The notes beneath the pieces are model-generated. The model was given only the letters and a program-made list of their open reading frames with translations. It was not told the DNA's origin and made no database searches. Positions 1-11,200 of a stretch of 23,033 nucleotides of DNA are shown in pieces. The position numbers and the translations under genes are program-made. The DNA is from Ophiothrix spiculata (taxonomy: Eukaryota; Echinodermata; Ophiuroidea; Amphilepidida; Ophiotrichidae). Each line of letters starts with the position of its first letter. Positions within the stretch are counted from its first letter, which is position 1. The stretch lies in assembly GCA_000969725.1 (NCBI GenBank), contig JXSR01S046474.1; one strand, given 5' to 3'.

Positions 1-1178
1 AGGTCACCAACGGCATCAGCAGCATCTCCTAAATCATCAAGTAAGTTATCCAACGCATCACCTGCACGTTCTGCCGCATTATCTATAATCTCACCAATGT
101 CATCAATTGCGTCTGAAACACCGTCGCCAATATTGTCAATGGTTTCACCAATTGTGTCAGATATGTCATCTATTGCATCTGATGCTTCGTCTTTTATCTC
201 ATTAAAAGCATCACCTGTGGTGTCTTTGATCTCATCCCATGTGTCCGAGGCAATTTCAGATAAATCTTTTGCAGTTTCTGTTACGGTATCTTTAAGGTCA
301 CTAGCAGCATCACCTAAGGAATCTTTAAGTTCATCAAGAGTTTCACTCACAGAATCTTTGATATTATCTAATGCATCCCCAGCAGAATCTTTAATCCTAT
401 CAACTGTGTTATCTACTACTTGTGATGCATCGTCAATCGCTTCTTTTATTGTATTTTTCGCGTCATCAAAAGAATTTGAATCTAACAGATCCCCAACAGC
501 ATCACTAGCTATGTCTCCCAATTCCCCTGCACCACTACCGAGTGAATCTTTTATATCATTGTACGCATCTTCTATAGACTCTTTGATTTCATCATAGCCA
601 TTTGATGCGGAGTTTGCCAGGTCATCAAGGGTGTTTCCTAATGTGTCTTTGACCTCATCTGCGGCTGTACCAAGAGAATCGGAAGCATCCTGAAATCCAT
701 CTTCCAGAGAACTACCGATCTCGTCAGTAGCTTCTCCTATTGAGTCTTGAATGTTATCAAAAGCGCCATCAATGGTATTGGAAATATCAGCAGCACCATT
801 TCCTATTTCATTGGCAATATTGTCCAGTTCTTGCCCCACTCTATCGAAAATTTGCCCGGTAGTGTCCGATATTGTATCACCTATTTCATTGGCAAAGTCG
901 CCAGCATCGTTTATCACATCATTTGCAATTTCATTAAAGTCTCCCAAACGGTCCTTAGTATAATCAATGCCATTTTTAACAGCATCGACAATAATTGGCA
1001 GAGCATGCTCGGTTCCCTTCTTAACTGCTTCATATAAATTGCCTGCTGTTGTTCCAATCAGACCACCTTTGGCAGCATTTAGAATTAATGCTGCTCCTGG
1101 TTTCCGTAGATCATTTAAGGTCTTCTTTGATGCTTGAATAACGGCATTTTGTACTAGATAAAAGAGAAATTCACGCAT
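1..1178 (-). CDS. Acidic hendecad-repeat protein, 3' end beyond window
   Basis: An open frame of 392 codons starts at ATG 1178-1176 and runs off the left edge with no stop. An in-frame TAA lies three codons upstream with no splice acceptor between, so this ATG is probably the true start; position -3 is a purine. Residues 1-80 form a mixed N-terminal region (MREFLFYLVQNAV...) with a short glycine/alanine-rich stretch. From about residue 82 to the end the chain is an almost uninterrupted series of 11-residue repeats of the form K/G-D-x-h-G/S-D/E-A/T-h-D-D/E-I/L (for example KDSAGDALDNI, KDSVSETLDEL, KDTTGDAFNEI). No cysteine is seen, proline is nearly absent, and Asp/Glu are abundant. Hendecads build amphipathic helices or right-handed coiled coils, as in LEA group 3 proteins, apolipoproteins and some archaeal or bacterial stalks. 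I do not recognise the family. It lies 233 bp downstream of the RHS gene on the same strand and has no intron in view. Confidence 0.82.
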   Translation of the reverse strand, partial: MREFLFYLVQNAVIQASKKTLNDLRKPGAALILNAAKGGLIGTTAGNLYEAVKKGTEHALPIIVDAVKNGIDYTKDRLGDFNEIANDVINDAGDFANEIGDTISDTTGQIFDRVGQELDNIANEIGNGAADISNTIDGAFDNIQDSIGEATDEIGSSLEDGFQDASDSLGTAADEVKDTLGNTLDDLANSASNGYDEIKESIEDAYNDIKDSLGSGAGELGDIASDAVGDLLDSNSFDDAKNTIKEAIDDASQVVDNTVDRIKDSAGDALDNIKDSVSETLDELKDSLGDAASDLKDTVTETAKDLSEIASDTWDEIKDTTGDAFNEIKDEASDAIDDISDTIGETIDNIGDGVSDAIDDIGEIIDNAAERAGDALDNLLDDLGDAADAVGD

Positions 1179-1411
1179 ATCAGGTTAATTATAGATGGAT
1201 TATAGATGGTTGTAGCGTGTTCAGGACTACAGAGAACATTATATTCGAATAAGTAATTGATGTCATGTAGGGTTTTTGATTTAGAATGTAAGATCTAAGT
1301 ACTAAATAACATTTCGGCTTTACAGTGTGTCCCACAAAACAAATCGTACAATCATTGCGTGTAAGGTTTCCTGTTTACACCGGATAGTTAGAAGCATGTA
1401 AAAGTGTCATT
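1179..1411. other. Short intergenic spacer between two minus-strand genes
   Basis: This 233-bp gap must hold the 3' UTR and poly(A) signal of the RHS gene and the promoter and leader of the hendecad gene. I see no AATAAA on the minus strand; the nearest variant is AATATA near 1242. The gap is compact compared with the introns. Confidence 0.6.
1188..1209 (-). repeat. 11-bp tandem duplication upstream of hendecad gene
   Basis: The unit attatagatgg occurs twice in tandem, 10-31 bp upstream of the ATG at 1178. On the minus strand each copy contains TATAAT, so it could resemble a TATA-like element. It is too close to the ATG to be a standard core promoter unless the leader is very short. Confidence 0.4.
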
Positions 1412-2234
1412 CTATAGCACATGAAATGCCCCGGGAACCAATGGGCGGATGTCATTGTTTCGAACAAAGCAACCTGTCGGATTCAATGGTTTCGGGCAGT
1501 CAACCGCCGGTTGATTTTTTAAGTGGTCTCTAAGATACTCTGATGGGATTAGTTTAATTAACTTAAAAAAAGCAGACAGTTGAGCAGAAAATGCGTACTC
1601 ACGTGCTGAATCAGATCCGTATAAGAAGGGCTTGAATTGATATCTTCCCACAACACCACCAACCAACGCGTTTTGCCAAACTTCACCCCCATCCACGCTA
1701 CCTTTTTCAACAAACTGAGAAACTGTGTTGCTTATGGCGCTTGTCACTGCTCCAGTAACAGGGGCCGGTAAGAACCTTAAGGGTGTGAATGCCAATGCAC
1801 CGCCTACTGCTCCTCCGACTAACGCTCCTGCGAGACCGCTCAGTTCTACAGACTTTCCTGATGCCAACTGTCCATATGCATAGCCGATTGCGTTGCCAAC
1901 TGCACCAAATCCTGCGGCCGCTAGCCATGGCAAGACAGTCCCTTTCGGATCAATGTTCTCTAATGGGTTGTTGTTTGCATAGTTGTAGATATTAACAGAG
2001 TTTCCACCAACGCCATAGGGATCAGGTGCTAGGAAACGTCCATGACGAGAATCGTAAAATCTAGCTCGCATAAAGTAAAGTCCCGAGGACTCTTTGATTT
2101 TACGGACGCCCCATTGACCAACATATTGGTAGGCATTGGGAATAGTTTCCTCCGATGCAATTACATTACCGAATGGATCATACTGATAGGCATTCAGTAT
2201 TATTCGCTTTTCATTTGTTAAGCCCAACACAGAT
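1412..2234 (-). CDS. Last exon: RHS-associated core plus glycine-rich C-terminal tail
   Basis: The acceptor is TTTCAG ending at 2235, and the stop codon is TAG at 1414-1412. The first ~100 residues are the classic RHS-associated core: Y-x-Y-D-P-F-G-N, then Y-x-G-Q-W-G, then LYFMRARFYDSRHGRFLAPD, then a Y-N-Y-A-x-N-N-P motif and D-P-K-G. In bacterial Rhs proteins this core closes the shell, and an aspartyl self-cleavage site sits at D-P-x-G-L; here the Leu is Thr. After the core come about 170 residues: a hydrophobic Gly/Ala-rich stretch resembling the glycine-zipper region of bacterial Rhs tails, then a mixed end with two cysteines. No known toxin active site is recognised. The last ~30-40 codons overlap a degraded MITE (1444-1530). 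Confidence 0.93.
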
Positions 2235-5200
2235 CTGAAAAAAAGGAATTATTAGAGAAGCAGGGAATCTGTAAAAATGCAAAATTTTTAAACACATTAC
2301 TTTCTTTTTTTTTAACCTCATTTTTTTTCAAACAGAAAATAAGTCGACACTGGATGATTCACTTACCCCTGTATGTCAAAGTGATAGTAGAAGATGTCAG
2401 TGTTGTTAGAGGGCTTCATGGCAACTAAGCCGTAGTGTGACGCGTGGATGTAATAAACTGCTTCATCGGCTGATTCAATCTGTAAGTAAAGAAATAGTGA
2501 ATATCAAGACGATACTATTAGTTATCCCTTGCTTGTCCAAGGAATACAAGCAAATATCTAGTGTCTGGTGCCATATTCCAGGAGGTCATCAGGCCCAATG
2601 AAATATGTGACAAAGCCCTAGATATTTCCCATATTTCGTGAGAACAAGCTAGGGGCAATGAATAATTCATTTGCAAAAAGCCTTGTACACTAGATGGGTT
2701 CCTAGATTATTTCAGGTAGTGTCGCATCAGTTGTATGTTGAATGCTGAATCCTAACGGAAAGTTTACGAGCGTTGCGTTGATTGAATTGAATATATGTTC
2801 ATTGGATTTATGTAGAACTTGAAATTTTGCGAACTAAATCATGAAAAACTAAATTATGCAAATTGGAATACTTGGATACATTGTAAAACATACCAAATGA
2901 AAGACAAAAGACGAGCAAAACTGTCATGGATAAATCACTTTGAAGCATGATTTAAATGAATTGTAATCTTCAGAGATAATGATGCAAACTGAATAAAAAT
3001 AGCAAGGATAGTACATAACCTTTGATGTCCTTGGTGTGACAGTAAGTCATGTGACATGTACGGCGGGTTAAAGTCTGGGGCTTTGTGACCAGGTATGGTC
3101 ACAATCCACCAATGCATGTTAGAGTTATAAGCTGAACACTGTGGCAGTAAGATTCTTCGTGAGTATTTGTCAGAAACAAAAAAGACTAACGTGGTAACCG
3201 CTAAACATAATCCAATATGATTTAATATTTTGACCAAATATATCGTCAAGCTTACTCACCTCTGCAACTATATCTGCTCCAAAGTATCCAAACGGATCCA
3301 CGAGGTACGATATTGTCTTCCCTGCACAGGTTTTCTGGTACAAGTTACCTAGGGCATCATATGTAAAGCTGCAATCTTGTTCCGAAGTTGCAAACCCTTC
3401 AAGTTTGTTATCAGCACTGAATACATATCTTTCAGCATTACCCTCTGCCTTATTCAATACTTCAATTCGGTTACCAGTCATGTCGTGTTCAAATTCAACA
3501 TCATTGCCGAAAGTTTCATATTGGTTCAGATTATTTACGGTATATGCTAGTTCTGTATCACCCTCTGATAATAAGCGTCTATTCCTCGCATTATCATAGG
3601 TTATCTGTACCTCCTTTCCAGACGGTTCTATCCAAGCCGTTATTTGAGACGCTGCATCATATCGATAACGCCAATTGCCGAAAGTGGTGTTCATTGAATT
3701 GATTCTATTTCTGGCATCAAACCCATACTTCACATCTAGAATATCACCCGTGTCTAAACAAGCAGTCTCGAGACTTTTAACCTTCTTTCCGCGCGTGTCA
3801 TATTCATAAGCTGTCGAGCATCCGTTACCCGTGTTTCGACGGGAAACACGACCAAGTGTATCAAACTCGACATCCAGTACTTGTACAGCCTTGGAGTTAT
3901 CTCTAACATGGACCAGATATCCTTTATCATCATAAACATACGAAATATTATAACCCATGTTATCATGAAGTCCTATTCTCCTTGATGACTCGTCGTATTC
4001 ATAAGCCAAGGTCCTCCCGTTCGGATACTTTACCATCATTGGTAACCCTGAGTCTGTATAATCAATCATCAATTTACCGATTTCATTTGTTGCCTCAACG
4101 ACAAATCCTCTATGATCGTACAGGAAGTAGGAAGGTTCAGAGCCCGGGACATCCTTTTTCACAACGTTTCCATTCTCGTCTGCTTCGTAAGTAATTGTAT
4201 CTCCTGCACGGGATTTGAAACTTGCCAAGCTCCCATTGTCATCGTAAAAGTATTCCTCTTTCGATTCATCAGCATATGTTATATTTGCAAGCAAATCTCC
4301 CTTGTAGGAAGCTGTTCTTGTGTTGCCCGCGCCATCTTGGAAGTAGCGAACGTCTCCATTTGGTTGAAGTCCAAGAACGTTAGAAGCACCATTAGCATCA
4401 ATGACAGTCATTGTATCTGTGGTGACGTCATAACTTTCCTCAGACAGCACCTATAGTCAAAGAGTGCGAAGCAATCAATCATAGTTTGAAAATATATGTA
4501 TCTATGGCGTACTCAATATGCAATTTCTACACGTTTTTAATGTCAAAATTAATCCCAGTGGTAATTTTTAACAGCTTCCAACTTTGTTGAAAGATATCTT
4601 GTTAATGTGACATATAATTGAGTCAGTTACAAATATTATAGTTGATAATAATGTGGAGGGGATGTTACGTGAGGTTAAAAAATGAAAACAAACAAATTAT
4701 TGTTATTCTCTTCTCACAGCATGACGCTCTTACCTGATCACCAATTAACGTTGTTTTTGTTCCGTCGTAATAGTTACGTACAAACCGATGCGATAGCGTA
4801 CCCAGCGTCTTTGCATATCCCATGTTGGCATTCTCATCATATATATAAACTACCGTATCGTTACGTGGAAATTCAGTCGACACAATTCTATTGCTTCCAT
4901 CATGTTTGAATGTAATCTTGTGCTGTTGTTTAGTAATTGAATTATACGTTGAAGATCCAGCGAGTAAGCCATCTTCATCGTACATGTAGTTGATGGTCTC
5001 GTCGTTCGATTGAGTGACTGACTCTAAAGCGCCATCTGATGTGTACGTGTACTGCACGGTGTTATCGACTGCTTCCACTGACATCAAATAGTCCATGTTA
5101 TTGTCATAGGTATATCTGCATGGGTGAATTTGAGATGAAGACGAAGAAGACAAAATACACTTTGCTGAAATTTGGTGCATACGGTAATTCAGTTGCATTT

Positions 5201-8200
5201 TTAATAAAATAGAATATATAAAGACTAGACTGGCAGAAATGGCATCAATTATTCCAAAACAAATCGGTTTAATTGTACTTGACTTTTGTCTCTGACGTGA
5301 ACATGATCGTCCAGCACTTACTTTTAACTTCCATCATCTCTGAATCTACAATATTATAAGTATGGTCTGCAATACTCAACTCAAATAAGACAAACAATGA
5401 CCTACCTTGCAGTACGTATTCCTGTCTCTGCACCACTCAAAGACACGACATCAACAAGTTGTCGAGAGTTGTATTCAAAATGGAGACTTGGTCCGTGGCT
5501 TGATGTTATAATGCGTATTTGTGAGGTACTGTCGTCGTAATTAAATATTAAAGTTGATCGGTCAAACTCATTTGAGATATTATTTAGGCGATATGTGATT
5601 TTGTCAAAGTGATAATAGGATTTTGCTGACTTTTCAGAGTCTATGAACAAAATCTCTGTAAAGAGAAAATGAAAACATATTTTGACTTTCAAAATTACAG
5701 AATTATTAACCATTCATGTGTTTGTTTCACGGATGTTAAGAATTTGTATTGTAAGATCTATACAAAAATGTTTACGGTACAAGCTGAAAAGATGACATTA
5801 AGCATTATTGATACCTGGTGATACACACCTGTTTCAAGAACTTCTATTCGGCCGATGAAGGGAAGCTCAAAACGATTGAAATCGACAACAGGAAATACCA
5901 AAGTGTCAGGACCCTCGGTCTAATACGGCGTATCCGATGGTGACTTTCCGCAACTTCATGTCCCTAAAAAGTCAAATGTTATCAAATAGTATGGACAGTT
6001 ATTTTGATGATTAGGACTAGTACTGTTTATAGTGCCGGAGTACCGGTAGTTGGATATGAACACTTTTAAAGACAGTGCATAAAGGGACTCCATTCGAATC
6101 TAGGATTTCCCATTTTGGACTTTGGCTAGAAAGTAAATTGGTGCTATTAAAATGTGTGTATTTTTTGACTTCACGTTTAAAAGAGAACAGGAAATTAAAA
6201 ATTAATGACTTGGTTGTGAACCTCAGGTAGTGAGGTGATTACGCAATCAATAAACACGAATTGATAATGTATTGTAATAATGATTGATTGATTACTTACA
6301 AAAATGGCGAGCTCCAGCCTCTGCCAAATGAACCAACGTAGTTCCTGTGTCCAAGTCTGGGACTGAAAAGACGGACAACCTCGGCAGTATGTAATCCGGG
6401 ATCTTCAGTGCCTAAATCCAAATCTGTTCTTCTATTCAAAACATTTCCAGAAAGAAATCCCTCCACAAGTCGTGTTTGCAATTCAATCATTTCGTTCATG
6501 CTTACAAATCGGCGTCCAATTAGACTCAGCTGATTGGCTGTTTGAGATAAACGTGCACTGAGAGTCGCTTGGGAAGAACCTGTAGCTTTCATAAAATTGG
6601 ACCAAACTCGGTCCCATGCTTCTTTATTGATTTCGTATGGTTTAAATAGATTCATCTGATTTGCATAAGGGTTTTTTACCTGGTCTGATGATGGAAGTTC
6701 TGTTATTCTAAAGTTAACGCGAGCTGTTGCAAAGGAGTCGGGTCTTACATCAAATACAATGCGACTTGTACCTCCGGGAGGCAAAATGCCTCCAGGGCCT
6801 TCATTTGGGGTGCCGTAGATGTCATAGCTCTTCGTCCAGTTCGATGATTTACTAGGAGACTCAACTACCTGAAATGTAGCATCGCCATCAAGATCCAATT
6901 TTAGCATCGGAGTTAGAATATCTGAGTCGCCAACATTTTGGACATACAAGGTAATTCGTCCGGTTTCTGATGGCAATAGTCTCCCTGGATTGTCAAATCG
7001 GAAGCTGGTCGTTCCTGGTCTACCATCGACTAATGTAAGTGCATTTTCAAATATTGTTTGTATCGTATCATCGTAAAAATCACTTATTTTCAGAGCTAAC
7101 TTTGACCCCACTTTCTGGTGGCTTATATTGAATGTAGCGTACATTTGAAGTGACGTAAAATGGAAAACTTCAGTTGCATTATAAGATTGCATATCTTCAT
7201 CTACTAGAGATACTGTCGATTCTTCAGGAAATAAAGTACCTGAAATACGTAACGTAACTGTGCCAACCGGAGCAGCTTGCTTTGGCAACACTTCTAGAAC
7301 TTCCAGACGTGCATATTTTGCTGTTAATGTTATGGTGGATCTATATGAATGCGGCTCGACTGAGGAGGATGTCCCAGTCTTTCGAATGAGAACATAATAG
7401 TCACCTGCCTTTGACTTAGCGATGGCTGCATTCTGACTCGCAGAGAGAAACTCTGTACTTGCCACATCGTATTCACCCGTGGTGGCTATTTCATCATATC
7501 GTACATAGAGTTCATTGAAATCGGTATCTGTGTCACTTGCCAGCCGAAATATCAACGTTTCTTCTGCAATGACTTTCGGAATGCGGAAAACCTTCTGCTC
7601 GTTTAAACCTAAGGTCACATCGAGAGGATTGTCCAGCTCTAACAAGTCAATAGCAATATCGGTAACACTTTGGGCCACACCAATATTATTGACAGTATTA
7701 AGGTCTCTGATGTTACTTCTGGTTCGGACGATTGTTCTGTAACCGTTAGGGGTAAGCAAAGGTACAGTCGTCATCAAAGAGTATGATCTATCATTGCTTG
7801 CGTCGTTATTGAACGGACGTAGATCTACCCAGCCACACTGCGTGCCGATTTCATTATCTGCAACTGACCATTTGTTGTCTTCTGACAAGTACGTGGTATC
7901 GCATTTATAACCGATGGCATTTTCGGAACCATTATTTCTGAGTGTCCACTGAATTGTTATGTCCGTATTATACGAAACGGGCGACGAAGGAGGAGTCACC
8001 GATATAACTGCTACATCAGTACTGTACGCCTCTTCTATTGTTGCGACTGCGTAGGCCATGTTGTTGTCATTGCTAATTTCATAGACATCATTTCGAGAAT
8101 CAACATGGACAATGACGTAATAAACAGCGGAAGGGATGTCAAAGGGCATGAATATTTCAGTTTCCATTTGTCGTGTAGCATTTATCTCCAATTCCAAGAA

Positions 8201-11200
8201 CAGATCAGTGTTAAGTATTTTGGTATCAAATGAATCAACATCGACATCTTCGCTCAGATAAATAACATTGTAAAATGTTTGATTCACAGGAGCATCTCCG
8301 GTGTTTGATATGTTCATCTTTAAAAGAAATGGTTCTCCTGATCTTACTGCAACACTGTCTTGAACTAAAACCTCAAGATCTGGTAACGGGGCTTTTAAGA
8401 CCTCTGTTACTAAAGGTATGCGGACAATATTATTATCCTCATTAGAATCGTCAACACTCTGTAGGTAATCGATTTGTATAAAAAAGGTAAACAGGCCGCT
8501 GATTGAGTACGGAATTTGAAAGTAAACCTTACTTTGATATTCTTCGTCAATACCAATGCTTCCAATGTGGTAGGCTTGATGAACTTGAAATGCGTTCGGG
8601 CTTGGTTTTGCTTTATCTCCCTGTACATATGGATCCATATATATGGCATCAATCCAGGAATTAGCGCGAGTGGTTCCTCCAATGTTTCTTGCAGAAAACG
8701 TTAGTTCTAGGTGTTGTCCTGCTAACACTTTAGCCTGAACCCCATGCATATAAATTGCTTCCAAATCTGGATGAAGTCGTTCTGGAATATCAAGTGGATC
8801 ATTTACCTGGAAAAGTGGGCGTGGTTGCAAGTTTGAATTTGACAACTGAAGATCTTTGTAATAATCGGGAATTACATACACAAAGAAGCTGCCACCGGCC
8901 ACGCTGTCTGGTATTATCACCGTTCTTCGTTGAAAATTATAACTTTGTCCCGTTCGAAGTTTCCCTGTCACAGGAAATGTCTGCAATAGTACACCTGTAG
9001 GGGGAGATACAACACCCTTTTCCTTACTTATGGCAATAGCATCTTTCCAGGTTACATACCTCACCATACTGTTTCCAGAATTAAACACACCCCAGCTTAC
9101 AGTCAAAAAGCGACTTCCTGCGTTGGCTACCTGTCTTTTGCGGCGTGTATTTATAGTGAGTGAATACTGCAAGTTGTCGACTTTGAGGTCAGGCGATGCT
9201 GGTACCTCTAGAGTCACGGGGAGTGCGAGGACCTTCTCCGAGACATCATGACTCTGGAGTAAATCATCGCGATCATCTACCTTGACTAAAATGAATAAGT
9301 CCCCCCAAAGATCATCAGGAAGAATAAGGTCGATATTGTTAGTGTAGGTTTCCGCTGTGAAAAGTTTACCATCGTGTTCTACAGAAGACAAGTGTTTTGC
9401 CGAATTGTCGATGAAATTAAATTTTGAGATACGAATGGTATCTAACCATGCCTCTTTATCGGTAGCCCAATTTCCAACGTTTGATACGTTCATCCTAAGC
9501 AAGACTTCTTGGCCGGAATACAGCTCCTTACTTATTACTCCATCCACATAGATTTCAACAGATTCGACTTTCAAGTTTGATGAACGACTTGGAATGTCAA
9601 TAAGGACTGATCGTAAGTTATTGGTGACATCTCCGTTCCTTTCGAGTAGCACGCCTTGGAAGTCAGCTAGTATATGAACGTACATTTGGCCAGATATGGT
9701 TTGAGCAAGATTGAATTCTGTCGCAGCGATGTAAAAACTGCCAGATGGCAATCCCTGAGTATCAGCTTCATCAGTCTGATGTGTCACGTCTCCAAGAATA
9801 ATGTTTGACCCCGATGAAAACACCTGTGATGCAGACAGATATGCTCTGTCTACCCAGTGTCTTCTGCCAGGTTTACCATCTCCTATATTACGGACACGCC
9901 AAAATAAACTCAATAATGTTTCTTCCCGCGCTGCATTCAGTGTAACAGATGCATTGGCGAATTCTACAACCAAATCAGGGAGCAATTGGGTGATCGTAAC
10001 TTGCTGAGTTTGTACGTTGTTTGATGTATATGTGTATTCGAATACATGTCTATAGAAATCTGCATACAGGGTGAAATTGTACAATCCGTTAGGATATTCT
10101 GATGGTATTACAAAGTCTAATGATCTGCTGTAGCTGTCAGATACATCCAGGCGACCTGAAAACGCCTGCGTTGTAATCACTAAGGACTGGTCTCCAGTGG
10201 ATGACGTCAGTACCTGAAAGTTAACATGAACAAAACATCACCGTGTCTGTAGACCGTGGTATGATAGAATGCTGTTTTTATACTTTGGTAGCATTTGAAA
10301 ATATCATATGTAGTAACTTTAAGTACATAAGGAGAAACGTTTAAAAATTTAGGGATCACTTCACACCTCAACCGGTTTTCGACCGCCCAGAACTAGTGGT
10401 TCTTGGATGTTGCCATGGTTCTTGACAAAAGTAACCGACACTGGAGAGCCGCCGGTTGCCCAGTCAGCCGCAGGTTGAGATTTAAAGCAGCCCCTTAGTA
10501 AATATACTGCATTTTTAGATGATTTTATTTATTTTTGTATTGTTTGTATTAGTTTTTATCTGTTGGAGTATGAGATTTTGTGTCAAATTGATAGAACATA
10601 CCACTCTATCATTCCAATAAGTTTCGTAGGTTTCAGTGAATCCGATGTTTTCTACTGTCCAGTGCAGTTCTATTGACATGGCTGATTCAGCTTGTGTTGG
10701 TACTTCAAAGCTCGTGATAGCGAGGTCAGGTGGTGGACTAATAAGCACGTTGATTGGTACCTAAAGAGAAGGAAGATCCAAGGCACTAATTACAGCGTAA
10801 ATTTTATATCATAACGCTCTGAACAAAGAACTGACACTAACACGCCACCAAGATGTGCAAAAGAATTAATCAGTAAAATGTAGGTCTATGTGGGCTATGG
10901 TGTTTGCCTGTTACTTGTTATTGTTTCTTCACTGATATGGAAAGGGGCAATTTCATAAAGATCCCTCCAACATTTACAATTACAAGGAATCAGGTCAAGG
11001 CACATGAACCAGTATTGAAATCTGAGATTTACCTCAGTAATAATAGCATTGTTATCTTCAGATACATGCTCGTAGACTGTGTTCCCTATATCAGTGACAA
11101 TGGCCAAATAAAAGTTGCCAAATATTCGCCTTGGTACGGTAACAGTGTGTCGAGCAGTGTATTCGGCATTTGGCGGCAACCCATTTGTGTGTAAAACGTT

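Noticed and set aside
97-963. Serine-rich plus-strand open frames at 97-597, 747-1037 and 751-963
   Set aside because: They are shadows of the minus-strand hendecad gene; their serine richness is the complement of its repeated GAT/GAC and GCT codons.
1-2234. Toxin-immunity pair formed by the RHS tail and the downstream small gene
   Set aside because: The layout recalls bacterial Rhs loci, but the genes are eukaryotic and split by introns. The tail shows no toxin active site and the downstream hendecad protein does not resemble an immunity protein.
2935-3249. Minus-strand open frame in the intron
   Set aside because: It is intronic and overlaps the end of exon 15 in another frame; no domain pattern.
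1412-6300. Teneurin
   Set aside because: YD shell and core are shared, but CARDB repeats precede them and no EGF, NHL or teneurin-type transmembrane region is seen.
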